From the IMG/VR virus record IMGVR_UViG_3300047509_000088, positions 31,371 to 95,370 of that record: a stretch of 64,000 nt of DNA; one strand, given 5' to 3'. This document shows positions 56,244 to 64,000 of this stretch, piece by piece. The position numbers and the translations under genes are program-made. The notes below the pieces were generated by a model. That model ran no database searches, was not told the origin of the DNA, and saw only the letters and a list, made by a program, of their open reading frames with translations. This DNA is from a virus. Positions within the stretch are counted from its first letter, which is position 1. Each line of letters begins with the position of its first letter.

Positions 56244-56486
56244 TCAGTACAGGTTACGGATTTTGGGCGGACTCGACCGACGAATCTTGTGCTCTGGCAT
56301 CTCGGTCCAGCCGTCAAACCATGGTCCGAGCTTGCGAGTCCGAGCCTTGCCGACCTTGGTGGTGCATGTCGTGCTTGACGAATCCAGGGATGAGCAGTGC
56401 TTCTGTACTTGCGCGAGCGTCAGACCCGTGTCGAGAGTGCGGTTTGGGGTGTCGCGGTTCTGATAGAAGCGGATCAACTGGTACAT
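56244..56486 (-). CDS. Small unknown protein
   Basis: 80 residues, MYQLIRFYQNRDTPNRTLDT, with later C and basic tail. TAATG overlap upstream. Unknown. Confidence 0.55.
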   Translation of the reverse strand: MYQLIRFYQNRDTPNRTLDTGLTLAQVQKHCSSLDSSSTTCTTKVGKARTRKLGPWFDGWTEMPEHKIRRSSPPKIRNLY

Positions 56487-56785
56487 TACGAATTCCGTCC
56501 CATTCCGGACAGACCCATTCCGTATGCGGACAGGAACCTGTATGCCTGATTGAGCCCGAGCGTCGTCTCTATTCCGTTTTCGGGCCCGAAGTAGGTTTGA
56601 CCAGGTCCGGCGCCGGGAGTGTTGAGGGTTGAGTCGAGCGTGACTTCGCCCGTCCACGGATTGACGCTCGCGAAGTTTCGGATCCGGAAGAACCGATACC
56701 TGACGGCACCGTCGCCAGGAGCCCACGTTCTGACGGTGAGTCCTCGTGCCCTGGCTGCTAACTCTAGGATTTCAAGTCTGGTCAT
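56486..56785 (-). CDS. Unknown protein, intact copy of the gene cut at 57333
   Basis: 99 residues, MTRLEILELAARARGLTVRT then WAPGDGAVRYRFFRIRNF. The start matches the 34-residue fragment on the far side of the HNH gene. Confidence 0.6.
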   Translation of the reverse strand: MTRLEILELAARARGLTVRTWAPGDGAVRYRFFRIRNFASVNPWTGEVTLDSTLNTPGAGPGQTYFGPENGIETTLGLNQAYRFLSAYGMGLSGMGRNS

Positions 56786-56819
56786 TGAACGTTCCTTTTG
56801 TTTCATGTATCCTGTAGGG

Positions 56820-57347
56820 ATGCGATTTTGTTCTGTCGAAGGTTGCGGACGACAACACGTATCTCGCGGATGGTGCTCGCAGCATTACTATCTGTACGTG
56901 AAGCGCGGACACCCTAGCTCTCCACCTTTGATTGAGCAGTGGCTAGACGAATGGGTCATCGTCGGGACTGATGGATGCTGGCATTGGCAAGGCCGTTTCA
57001 ACGATGACGGATACGCGCTAAGGAGCGGCGGAGTCAAGGTGCATATCCATGCTTACCGATTCCTGATTGGAGATCCGCCGGCCGGTATGTCGCCACACCA
57101 CACATGTTTTAATCGTGATTGTGTCAACCCTACTCACCTTCAGTGGATGACACCGGGGAATCATGCACGTCTTCATCATCCACGTAAGAATCGACTCTGT
57201 TCGATCGATGGATGCGATCGGCCGCATAAAGCTCGTGGATGGTGCCAAATGCACTATGTTCGTTGGTGGAGCCACGGTACGACGGACTTAGAGCTGAGGC
57301 AGGACACGCTGGGACGTTGGCGTTACGGCCGGTTAACCCTGGGCTAG
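56820..57347 (+). CDS. HNH endonuclease, opposite strand
   Basis: 175 residues from ATG 56820. Two finger units (CSVEGCGRQHVSRGWCSQHY, CSIDGCDRPHKARGWCQMHY) flank an HNH core (CWHWQGRFNDDGYALRSG, MSPHHTCFNRDCVNPTHLQW). Paralogue of 54420-54992. It is the only plus gene in this minus block and follows an intact gene on one side and a fragment of its paralogue on the other. Confidence 0.85.
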   Translation: MRFCSVEGCGRQHVSRGWCSQHYYLYVKRGHPSSPPLIEQWLDEWVIVGTDGCWHWQGRFNDDGYALRSGGVKVHIHAYRFLIGDPPAGMSPHHTCFNRDCVNPTHLQWMTPGNHARLHHPRKNRLCSIDGCDRPHKARGWCQMHYVRWWSHGTTDLELRQDTLGRWRYGRLTLG

Positions 57348-57437
57348 ATACCTGGTCTGCCCATCTCCTGGCGACCACGTTCGAACCGTCAGCCCGCGAC
57401 CTCTCGCCGCAAGCTCCAGCCTCTCAAGTCTTGTCAT
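57333..57437 (-). pseudogene. Truncated paralogue of the gene at 56486
   Basis: 34 residues, MTRLERLELAARGRGLTVRT then WSPGDGQTRY and a few unrelated codons to TAA. Matches the first 30 residues of the gene at 56486 and stops where the HNH gene begins. DNA identity is only moderate, so the duplication is old. Confidence 0.7.
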
Positions 57438-57478
57438 GTTGTCTGTTTGGCTCCTTTTTCGAACAAGTGTTTGTTAGG

Positions 57479-57509
57479 AACTGTTAGATTGTCGAATCTA
57501 ACAGTTTTT
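57479..57509 (+). terminator. Terminator for the plus-strand HNH gene
   Basis: AACTGTTAGATT-GTCG-AATCTAACAGTT then TTT on the plus strand; perfect 12-bp stem. TCGAATCTAACA recurs at 57525. Confidence 0.7.
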
Positions 57510-57547
57510 GAATACGAATTGGGGTCGAATCTAACAAATCGCGGTCC

Positions 57548-58567
57548 TTATACAGACTCGACCTTTCCCCATGCTTTTGCCTCCTTGACGGCATCTCCGC
57601 TCAGATCCAACTGAGGAGAGAAGGACTCGGCGATGGACGGCACAAGGTAGAACCGAGCGGTTTCCCGTTTGATCGCTGACGGCTCGGAGGATGACAACTG
57701 ATGGAGAATCTGACGAGTCGCATCGTAGTCACGATCCATGGCACGCGCGATCTCCGGTGCGGTTTGTCCGGGATGCTTTTTGACGTATGCGACGATCGCG
57801 ATCTGTAGTGCCGTGGTCGCTTCGTACTCAGTGGTCATGATCGTCCACAATCCCGACTCTCCATCGAATGTCATCGGCACAGTGGAATCAGGCACACCTT
57901 TCCCGCCTAGGATGAGGACTCCTTCGGTTTCCCCCTCGTCGCGCGTCAGCATGGCCGTTGTGCGCGCCGCACCTACGCCGCTACCCTGAATTTGGTCCTG
58001 GCTCGACCACTGTCCTCCGCGCGCCTTCCCTTTGTTCTTATGGAGTAGGACGACGATCGAAACCCCGTACTTGCGTCCAAGCTTGTCTATCGTCTCAATC
58101 GTTTTGTTGTCTTTGTTGTAGGACACGACCATCGGGCCGAAGTGGCGTAGATCGTCGATGATGACCAGTTTGAGCGGGCCGCCGGTTGCTTCGTTCCCGT
58201 AGTCGACGAACAGTTTCTCTAGAACCTTCAGCCCTCCGTCATCGATCTTTGGGAAGTCTGTCACGATCTCCAGTCGCTTTGGGACGACTGGAATTTCCAA
58301 CTTCTCACACTGAAGCTTGATTCGACGTTGGATCGTTGCGAGTGTGTCCTCATACGCGATCAGGTACACGTCGCCATGCGCGACCGGCCAGCGGCCCAGG
58401 AAGGGTCGGTCAGCCGCTACGTGGATGCCGGCCGAGATCACGAAACCGGATTTGCCACCCTCACGCTTGGCACCACCGGCGAGCATGTTGCATCCCGCCG
58501 TCCACATACCGGCGATTGCCCATGGTTCATCCGGGATGATGGCTCGGACGAGTTGATTCGCGTTCAT
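57548..58567 (-). CDS. RepA-like replicative ATPase/helicase
   Basis: 339 residues. Walker A GGAKREGGKSGFV (near residue 31), VYLIAYEDTLATIQRRI, Walker B LKLVIIDDLRHFG, then VSIVVLLHKNKG and SQDQIQGSGVGAARTTAML. This is the RecA-like AAA_25/RepA pattern of hexameric helicases on plasmids and phages. A C-terminal winged-helix (APEIARAMDRDYDATRQILH) follows. ATG 58567 overlaps the upstream stop. Confidence 0.82.
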   Translation of the reverse strand: MNANQLVRAIIPDEPWAIAGMWTAGCNMLAGGAKREGGKSGFVISAGIHVAADRPFLGRWPVAHGDVYLIAYEDTLATIQRRIKLQCEKLEIPVVPKRLEIVTDFPKIDDGGLKVLEKLFVDYGNEATGGPLKLVIIDDLRHFGPMVVSYNKDNKTIETIDKLGRKYGVSIVVLLHKNKGKARGGQWSSQDQIQGSGVGAARTTAMLTRDEGETEGVLILGGKGVPDSTVPMTFDGESGLWTIMTTEYEATTALQIAIVAYVKKHPGQTAPEIARAMDRDYDATRQILHQLSSSEPSAIKRETARFYLVPSIAESFSPQLDLSGDAVKEAKAWGKVESV

Positions 58568-58794
58568 CCGCGCGCGCTCAGTCGTCGACTGGTTAGACGG
58601 CACGCAAGGTCGAGATGGTATCGGTAGGCATCTTCATCACTGAAGAGTCGGAGATACGCGATCGGGCCCACGAAAACCTCGCCATTCGATTCGATCCATG
58701 CGCCATTCGAATCGATGTCGAGCAATCGTCCTTCGCGTTCGAAGATTTCATGGCTCCCATCCTCGAAAGCCAAAACGAACAACTTATCAGGCAT
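58564..58794 (-). CDS. Small unknown protein
   Basis: 76 residues, beta-rich (FVLAFEDGSHEIFEREGRLL), with GAGG before ATG 58794. Coupled to the RepA-like gene. Confidence 0.6.
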   Translation of the reverse strand: MPDKLFVLAFEDGSHEIFEREGRLLDIDSNGAWIESNGEVFVGPIAYLRLFSDEDAYRYHLDLACRLTSRRLSARG

Positions 58795-58844
58795 CGTGCA
58801 TTACCTCTATTTGCCGCACATGAATGCGGTCCCACGCAAAAAGG

Positions 58845-58873
58845 ACCGGCCGGACATAATCTGTCCGGCCGGT
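58845..58873 (-). terminator. GC hairpin (related to the GNRA family)
   Basis: ACCGGCCGGACA-GATTA-TGTCCGGCCGGT then CCTTTTT. Same stem as the 55024 copy but a 5-nt loop. Good U-run. Confidence 0.7.
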
Positions 58874-58883
58874 ATCTGACTGA

Positions 58884-59150
58884 CTAACCTCCGCCATAGA
58901 TCGAAGCGACCACGCGCGACTTGCGTCCGATTGTGACTTCCTCGACGTTTGGCGCATACTGGCACATGTCAGACATTCTCGGATCCTCCGCTAGCGCTAG
59001 CGCCATTGCCGTATTCCACGTCAGTCCGGAGTATTCGGTAGGCTGCTCGACGGTTCCGTCAGGGTAGTGAATCTCCACGCGCCAAGTCTTGACGGGCTTG
59101 ACGGGCTTGTCGCGCTGTCTGATGTCCATCTTGGTCGGAGTCATCGACAC
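58884..59150 (-). CDS. Small unknown protein
   Basis: 88 residues; KPVKPVKTWRVEIHYPDGTV then an Ala/Met-rich helix. GTG 59150 has GGAGG 7 nt upstream and overlaps the upstream stop. Confidence 0.6.
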   Translation of the reverse strand: MSMTPTKMDIRQRDKPVKPVKTWRVEIHYPDGTVEQPTEYSGLTWNTAMALALAEDPRMSDMCQYAPNVEEVTIGRKSRVVASIYGGG

Positions 59151-59656
59151 TACAGGTCCTCCAGTACCAAGTTTGCAAGCTCGCGGGCTTCGTTCAGGAA
59201 CTCATAGCCGGTCAGATGCTCGCCATTTATCCGGGCCACACGCTCGGCGAGATGGCGCTTGCGGTTCGTTCGCTCAGTCAGCTTGCGCGCCGCTTCCTGC
59301 TCGGCGTTGACCCACTCGCGGGCTTCCATCGCAAGCTCGGCATTGACGACTCGCCGGTACTCGTCTGAGGCATCTCCGATGGCTCCGAGCGATGCGACTA
59401 CGGTTCCGTTGAGGAACGCCGCTGCTGTCTCGTAAACCGTATTCGGACTCTCATCCTCAAAGTCCGTATAGGAGACTTCCTGATCGTAGTCCCATACGAA
59501 CGTCAGCCCTACTGACTTTGCCCAGGTCTCCGCTTCAGCCAAGTCACGCGCGCCGCGAGCCCTACCCTCATCCGCTGTCTCAGTCTTCGGGTCATAGCCG
59601 TATCCAGCCTGATCGAAGAAGAAACGCTCGGCCGAGGTTAGGTTGTCGGTTGACAT
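59150..59656 (-). CDS. Acidic helical protein
   Basis: 168 residues, mostly charged helix with AERFFFDQAGYGYDPKTETA at the start. Unknown; perhaps a DNA mimic or antirestriction-type protein, but no motif shows that. Confidence 0.6.
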   Translation of the reverse strand: MSTDNLTSAERFFFDQAGYGYDPKTETADEGRARGARDLAEAETWAKSVGLTFVWDYDQEVSYTDFEDESPNTVYETAAAFLNGTVVASLGAIGDASDEYRRVVNAELAMEAREWVNAEQEAARKLTERTNRKRHLAERVARINGEHLTGYEFLNEARELANLVLEDL

Positions 59657-59901
59657 CAGAACGTCTCCGAGTAGAACGAGTCAGACGGCTCGATACCGTA
59701 CATCGCGTCGAACTGCTCTGCGCGCTCGGACTCGTCAAGCTCCGCATAGATGTCCTCGGCATGGGACGGATAGCCGAGCGCTTCGGTTGCTGACTGCTCA
59801 TCCGTCAGCCGCAGAGTATCCCAATACTCCGAATCAGCGGGCTGAGGATCGAATCGGTTGGACTCGTCAAGCTCGCGGTTCAAGTTGTGCATCCTGATCA
59901 T
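59656..59901 (-). CDS. Acidic small protein
   Basis: 81 residues with many Asp/Glu (SEYWDTLRLTDEQSATEALG). ATG 59901. Unknown. Confidence 0.55.
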   Translation of the reverse strand: MIRMHNLNRELDESNRFDPQPADSEYWDTLRLTDEQSATEALGYPSHAEDIYAELDESERAEQFDAMYGIEPSDSFYSETF

Positions 59902-59961
59902 CTCGGTTGAATACCTCTACAAAGCGCTACGGGCCATCGTGTGACAGCCTACACGACCAAA

Positions 59962-59993
59962 CGACCCATCAGCCATCACTGGCCGATGGGTCG
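59962..59993 (-). terminator. Imperfect GNRA-loop hairpin
   Basis: CGACCCATC-x-GCCA around a GTGA loop on the minus strand, then GTTTGG. Follows the gene at 60004. Confidence 0.5.
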
Positions 59994-60003
59994 AGGCTGA
60001 GGC

Positions 60004-60417
60004 TTACAGCGCTTCCTGCTTTGGGCTGTACTCGTCATGGTCGGGCCAGGATGAGACATCCACGTCGAGTCCGCTGTTGTCCGAATCATCTCCGTAGGCA
60101 TTCCACCATGCCTTCAGGATGCACGCTCGGCCGGTTCTGTCGTCGGGATGGCTGTCCATCTCGGACAGATGCTCAGCCATTGCCTGGGCCACGTACGCGT
60201 AGCCGTCGGATGTCAGCCGATGTTCAATCAGACTCTCGCACACTGAGCAATGCGTCGGACTGTCCGACTCATCCTCGGCCGTTATGATCAGCGGTTCGTC
60301 CCATGATTCGAAGCCGGGCCATTCCGAGAAGTCATCCTCAGCAAAGCCCGATGGCGCACATGCCGTACAGACAGCGTCATCACAAGTCAACCAATAACCG
60401 ATTGGATCTCCGTACAT
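60004..60417 (-). CDS. Zinc-ribbon unknown protein
   Basis: 137 residues with CTACAPSGF and HCSVCESLIEHRL pairs, acidic overall. GAAGGAG before ATG 60417; TGATG overlap upstream. Unknown. Confidence 0.65.
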   Translation of the reverse strand: MYGDPIGYWLTCDDAVCTACAPSGFAEDDFSEWPGFESWDEPLIITAEDESDSPTHCSVCESLIEHRLTSDGYAYVAQAMAEHLSEMDSHPDDRTGRACILKAWWNAYGDDSDNSGLDVDVSSWPDHDEYSPKQEAL

Positions 60418-60542
60418 CAGTTGATCTCCTTCAGCGTGCTGCTCATCAGCGGATGAACGTATACGCACTTGATTCCCTTTCGAACTCGGACGATCGGCCG
60501 GACTGGCTTGACTGGCAGCTTGCGCCAGAATCGAACGCTCAT
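60417..60542 (-). CDS. 41-residue basic peptide
   Basis: MSVRFWRKLPVKPVRPIVRV then RKGIKCVYVHPLMSS. Strongly basic, one Cys. TGATG overlap downstream. Confidence 0.5.
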   Translation of the reverse strand: MSVRFWRKLPVKPVRPIVRVRKGIKCVYVHPLMSSTLKEIN

Positions 60543-60544
60543 AT

Positions 60545-60667
60545 CTAGCTTTGCTCCCTCAGTACCCATTTCTGAGCCTCGTGCGACCACACGCGCTGAC
60601 TGAGCAGCGCATAGCCTCTATCCATGTCCTTCAGGACAGCAGCCCAATCGATCGTCTCCGCTTTCAT
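60545..60667 (-). CDS. 40-residue peptide
   Basis: MKAETIDWAAVLKDMDRGYA then LLSQRVWSHEAQKWVL. ATG 60667, stop 2 nt before the next start. Unknown. Confidence 0.5.
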   Translation of the reverse strand: MKAETIDWAAVLKDMDRGYALLSQRVWSHEAQKWVLREQS

Positions 60668-60671
60668 GTCT

Positions 60672-60890
60672 CTATTCCTTGTGTGCTGAAGTGTTGGCAA
60701 GCAGTAGCGTCCAGTATTGCTCCGAGTACCGAACGATCGGCTCGACAGGCCCGTACTTGCGCTCCATCCTGTAGACCGTATCAAGGATCGATTCCATCTG
60801 ATCGGCAAGCAGCGCGCAACCCTCCGTTGCTTCGGGCGGACGGGCTGACGGCGAGTCAAACAAGTGTCTTGACGTTGGATGGATTCTCAT
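60672..60890 (-). CDS. Small unknown protein behind a hairpin
   Basis: 72 residues, MRIHPTSRHLFDSPSARPPE, then YRMERKYGPVEPIVRYSEQY. The ATG is 12 nt after the hairpin at 60903; the frame is open back to GTG in its loop. Confidence 0.55.
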   Translation of the reverse strand: MRIHPTSRHLFDSPSARPPEATEGCALLADQMESILDTVYRMERKYGPVEPIVRYSEQYWTLLLANTSAHKE

Positions 60891-60902
60891 ACGCGAAAAG
60901 GT

Positions 60903-60928
60903 CCGGCGGCTGATCACTCAGCCGCCGG
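60903..60928 (-). terminator. GNRA-loop hairpin (family copy 3)
   Basis: CCGGCGGCTGA-GTGA-TCAGCCGCCGG, then ACCTTTTCGCGT and ATG 60890. Confidence 0.6.
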
Positions 60929-60933
60929 AACGA

Positions 60934-61203
60934 TCAGAACTCGGCCGGCGAGTCTGAGTCTGAATTGTTCACGTAGTACGTGGGAAGCGGACAGATGTAG
61001 TCATCGTCCGTATCGGCAATGATCTGATCGACGGTATCGATGTTCACCCATATTGCCGGGCTACCATCCAACTTGCTGAACTTGGAACCGTACTCACAGT
61101 TCGTGGGATCGCTCGTCATGACTGAGCAGATGTGCTCGTAACCGAGCTTGACCAGGTTTCGCTTTGCGATCGCCAACTTGAGTCTGAGTTCTGAATCTCT
61201 CAT
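60934..61203 (-). CDS. Small unknown protein behind a hairpin
   Basis: 89 residues, MRDSELRLKLAIAKRNLVKL, later two Cys. ATG follows the hairpin at 61216 by 12 nt. Unknown. Confidence 0.55.
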   Translation of the reverse strand: MRDSELRLKLAIAKRNLVKLGYEHICSVMTSDPTNCEYGSKFSKLDGSPAIWVNIDTVDQIIADTDDDYICPLPTYYVNNSDSDSPAEF

Positions 61204-61215
61204 ACGCGAAAAGGT

Positions 61216-61241
61216 CCGGCGCGGCATCACTGCCGCGCCGG
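61216..61241 (-). terminator. GNRA-loop hairpin (family copy 4)
   Basis: CCGGCGCGGCA-GTGA-TGCCGCGCCGG then ACCTTTTCGCGT-ATG. Confidence 0.6.
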
Positions 61242-61252
61242 AACGTTCAACC

Positions 61253-61444
61253 CTAGTCGCCACTTGGGTTGGCTTGCATCTCGCGAATCTGGATACGAAG
61301 CGCGCGAATCTGGCGCATCGTCCGCTCGCGGTCGCGGCGATCGAAACTGCTACCAGCCAGTCGGTTTGCTTCGCCCTGAAGCATTGCCAACTGGACTTTG
61401 TAGTTTTCGATCTCCTGAAGGCTGTACGTGCGTTTGGTTCTCAT
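61253..61444 (-). CDS. Small coiled-coil protein behind a hairpin
   Basis: 63 residues, charged helix (SLQEIENYKVQLAMLQGEAN, RQIRALRIQIREMQ). ATG 12 nt after the hairpin at 61456. Confidence 0.55.
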   Translation of the reverse strand: MRTKRTYSLQEIENYKVQLAMLQGEANRLAGSSFDRRDRERTMRQIRALRIQIREMQANPSGD

Positions 61445-61455
61445 ACGCCAAAAGG

Positions 61456-61481
61456 TCCGGCGCGGCATCACTGCCGCGCCG
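61456..61481 (-). terminator. GNRA-loop hairpin (family copy 5), no gene upstream
   Basis: Identical stem-loop to copy 4, then ACCTTTTGGCGT-ATG. About 600 nt of non-coding DNA lie upstream, so it has no near gene to terminate and may act on the gene downstream. Confidence 0.55.
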
Positions 61482-62081
61482 GAACATTCGACAAGCTATA
61501 GTCGCGTTGACTAGCTTTCGCTTGTCTCTTAATCGGTAGGTTCAGGTTTGATCTCTGCTTCTACCGTTCGTCAAGTTCAACCGTACTTCCTACTTGTCTG
61601 CCTCAGTGTCTTGTCCTCACTCAACAGTCAGGGTATTCCGCTCACGCACGGCCGCATGACTTACCTAGCTTCGGATGACTACCTTGGGTGGTTGCTTTCC
61701 TGGTAGTGCCGATGAGCCTATGACGTCCGGGTGTTTGTTAAGGTTCTCCGCTCTTCCGTCCCCGCCGCTTGTCTGACTGTCCATAGTAAACCATGCTTAC
61801 AGGCATCGTGCCTATCTAATATTGGGTGACTTTTACAGGTATTTGTGCAACGCCCGTTCGATCTGCTGGCGCGCGTACGCGTACGGGTGTCGTCCTGGCC
61901 GTCGGATTGGCTGGACGTCCAGATAGACGCTCGGCCGGTTGTCGAGCCGCTAGGGCCGCCGTAGGGCGCATACGCGCCATCGTGCACTCGCAACGGCGAG
62001 CACACGCTAGCTCGGAGGAGGGTACGGGCGATCCGGGATCTTGGGTTGGATCTTGCCAGGATCGATCCCGGATCGTTTGCG
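61482..62081. other. 600-nt non-coding leader region
   Basis: No gene with support on either strand. AT-richer than the rest. Small hairpin AGGCA-TCG-TGCCT (61803-61815). It may hold the promoter for the minus gene array or an untranslated RNA. Confidence 0.5.
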
Positions 62082-62154
62082 TGGTGCCGAGCGGATTCGA
62101 ACCGCTATACTCCAGCTTGGCGGGCTGGCGCTTTGTCCCTTAAGCTACGGCACC
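62082..62154 (-). tRNA. tRNA-Gly (GCC) with C33
   Basis: Acceptor GGTGCCG/CGGCACC, D-arm GCTT/AAGC, anticodon arm CCAGC-CCGCCAA-GCTGG, T-arm AGCGG-TTCGAAT-CCGCT, discriminator A. All stems pair. The anticodon is GCC, but position 33 is C where nearly all tRNAs have U, and A73 replaces the usual U73 of tRNA-Gly. Function is doubtful but possible. Confidence 0.85.
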
Positions 62155-62340
62155 ACGATCAGGCTATCGGGCGGACGGGACAAGGGCAATGGGTCGTTTG
62201 GGATGCTTGTCCCGAGCGGCCCTTTTGCTTGTCAGAACGGCTCCGAAAGGCGCTTTTGGACATAGCCCTAGAACGCGCTGTAAGCCATCCTAAGCCACTG
62301 AATCCTCGGAGCCTCATCCGCCTACCCTAGGCGATTTTGC

Positions 62341-62646
62341 GTGTCTGAGGCTCGAAAATCGTATTTCATTATCCGTAGCGCCGACTACGATCGACTAGTG
62401 GATATCCGTATAGCCCTGATTGATTCGTATTCGAAAAGTGCCTGTATCGGGCCCGGTCTATACCGGTATGTCTTAACTGAGAAAATATCGTCTGTATTAT
62501 CTGTCTTTACGGATTCTCAAACAGCACACCAAATAGACGTTCGTTTTCGATCGTACGGCCCGCAGGGTATTCGTGTGCTCGTATTCAGGCTGGTACAGGC
62601 TTGCCGTTCGGTGCGACCGATCGTGTCCGGTCCCTATGCGCTTTGA
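62341..62646 (+). CDS. Possible 101-residue protein
   Basis: GTG 62341: MSEARKSYFIIRSADYDRLV if GTG is read as Met. More AT-rich codons than the neighbours, weak ribosome site, overlaps the minus gene at 62585. Uncertain. Confidence 0.35.
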   Translation: MSEARKSYFIIRSADYDRLVDIRIALIDSYSKSACIGPGLYRYVLTEKISSVLSVFTDSQTAHQIDVRFRSYGPQGIRVLVFRLVQACRSVRPIVSGPYAL

Positions 62647-62887
62647 CCCATGACATCGCATCCCGCCGACCGGTAGGCACGAGAAGGACGGCCGTCAGCT
62701 TGGCTGTCAGATCGTCCAGCCCGTCAGCGTCCAGCGCATACCCGGGTCTGGCCAGATGATCCCTGATCGTTCGAGCGTCCAGCACCGGCAGGCCTAGGAG
62801 TGCTTCTAGGATCTGCGCCAAACGTTCGTTCGTAGTAACCGGGAGCGGCATCCATTCCATCATATGCGCTGAACCGTACTGGTGCAT
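62585..62887 (-). CDS. Small unknown protein
   Basis: 100 residues, MHQYGSAHMMEWMPLPVTTN, then a helical domain (ERLAQILEALLGLPVLDART). Good codon bias. Start may also be 62863. Confidence 0.55.
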   Translation of the reverse strand: MHQYGSAHMMEWMPLPVTTNERLAQILEALLGLPVLDARTIRDHLARPGYALDADGLDDLTAKLTAVLLVPTGRRDAMSWVKAHRDRTRSVAPNGKPVPA

Positions 62888-62956
62888 TGCCCTATTGTCT
62901 ATGGGCAAATGGCCAGGCGCCCGACCGGTAGGGCGCTTCGCTCGGAGGGAGGGAGG

Positions 62957-63136
62957 CTAGTTGATCTCGTTCAGGTGGGCGGCCCACCGATCAGCGTCGA
63001 CCTTGCTTGCGAAGGTCATCTCGTCGCCGTGATGGTCAAGCACGTTCTGGGCAGTGCTGTTGTCGACGATCACGTAGCTCGTGACAGGGGCCATGAAGCT
63101 GTAGTGGTTGACCTTGGTGCCGCTTGTGAATCTCAT
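62957..63136 (-). CDS. 59-residue unknown protein
   Basis: MRFTSGTKVNHYSFMAPVTS, then VIVDNSTAQNVLDHHGDEMT and FASKVDADRWAAHLNE. Strong codon bias. Unknown. Confidence 0.6.
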   Translation of the reverse strand: MRFTSGTKVNHYSFMAPVTSYVIVDNSTAQNVLDHHGDEMTFASKVDADRWAAHLNEIN

Positions 63137-64000
63137 AATCCAGATTGTAAGCCTAGTTAGCGGGTTGTGCCGCTATCACTTTCCGGAAATTGTGCTATCA
63201 CGCGCATGCGCCTACGCGTGGGGCCGCCCGTACGGCGCGCGCGTGTGCGCTGGCGCGCCTAGTCCATTGCCCTACCGAATAGCGGCATTACAGGGCACTA
63301 CAGCCCGCTGTAGGGGTATGTCCGGTATGTGGCCACAAGGGCGCCGGGTAGTCGGTAGGGCCGTGTAGGGCATTAGGTGGCTCCGCAGGGCAGGCACCTG
63401 GACAGCCGCAGGGCAGGCACCTGGACAGCCGCAGGGCAGGGCCCGAGAACGTCGTTTTTGACGTTTTGAGCATGGCTGTAGGAGGCCCTGTAGTCGACGC
63501 TACGGCCCTCAATCTGGCCAGTGGCACTGGGCTAGGGGTACCCCTGTTACGGTGGCTTAGGCTCGATAATCGACATTTACCGTAGGTACGTATGTACGTA
63601 TAGTCAGGGTTACAGGGCATGGAACCATGACTATACAGGCATACGGGCCATCCCCGTAGCCCAGCACTAGCCACTAGGGCATGGTAGTACGGATTGGGTT
63701 CGTTGCCCAGGTAGACTGTATAGCGGTACCTTATCTATGACGCAGTACAGTACGTGGACCGAACATACGCTTGTATACCCTGCCTATACAGCCTTATATC
63801 CTCATCAGATATCGTATATGATCTCGTATCAAGCGGCCCTGCTGACCAGCATGGCGCCGTGCATGGTCAGTGGCACCTGGTGAGGCATGGGTCGCCGCAT
63901 GGCCGTACGGTGGCTCGTAGGGCTCGGAGGAGGCATGCCAGGGGCCCTACCGGCGGAGCAAATGTTCGGTCTTTTTTTTGGACTGGGCAGATGGCCGGAG
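63137..64000. other. Right-end non-coding region
   Basis: No gene with support. It has many GTACGTA-like palindromes and TAGGGC words, a 23-bp tandem repeat (63383-63441), and a T8 run near 63972. It may be a regulatory or replication region, or the border of the next module. Confidence 0.45.
63383..63441. repeat. 23-bp tandem repeat, 2.6 copies
   Basis: CCGCAGGGCAGGCACCTGG plus ACAG, copies at 63383 and 63406, partial at 63429. Confidence 0.85.

Noticed and set aside
57340-57400. tRNA-like TTCGAACC near 57392
   Set aside because: No cloverleaf can be folded around it; it lies in the truncated paralogue.

Overview
The window looks like part of a large, GC-rich genome of a tailed bacteriophage or phage-like element. 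The reasons are dense runs of short genes with 1-4 bp start/stop overlaps, two inteins, several HNH genes in different states of decay, three odd tRNA genes, and replication and nucleotide-handling genes (UvrD-like and SNF2-like helicases, a TOPRIM primase piece, a RepA-like ATPase, a MazG-like fragment, PD-(D/E)XK nucleases, a DNA methylase, a DUF932 protein). I see no terminase, portal, capsid or tape-measure gene, so the packaging and virion module must lie outside the window if this is a phage. Pro-Thr linkers, a class F-like sortase, lipoproteins and a secreted glycoside hydrolase-like protein suggest a high-GC host related to Chloroflexota, Dormibacterota or Actinomycetota; that is inference.

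Layout. 1-33.4 kb: almost all minus strand; replication and repair genes mixed with dozens of small unknown genes, many of them single-pass membrane peptides, ending in a six-gene array of paralogues that begin GYRAW. 33.6-37.8 kb: plus strand; HTH protein, primase zinc finger, intein-containing methylase, TOPRIM primase. 37.8-41.3 kb: minus strand; a voltage-gated K+ channel-like protein and other membrane or secreted proteins. 41.8-53.1 kb: plus strand; a secreted glycoside hydrolase-like protein, beta-rich probable structural proteins, a 1509-residue repeat protein, an HNH gene and a tRNA. 53.1-54.4 kb: non-coding, rich in tandem and inverted repeats. 54.4-61.5 kb: minus strand; small genes separated by a recurring GC-rich hairpin, a RepA-like ATPase, and one opposing HNH gene. 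61.5-64 kb: mostly non-coding, with a tRNA and two or three small genes.

The most unusual point is the UvrD-like helicase intein: its LAGLIDADG endonuclease is encoded in another reading frame, while the host frame stays open through the whole nested gene. Other points of interest are a promoter motif placed about 6 nt upstream of start codons (predicted leaderless mRNAs), a second promoter/operator box shared by three cell-envelope genes, tRNAs with class II anticodons but class I shape, and HNH genes associated with partial copies of their neighbours.
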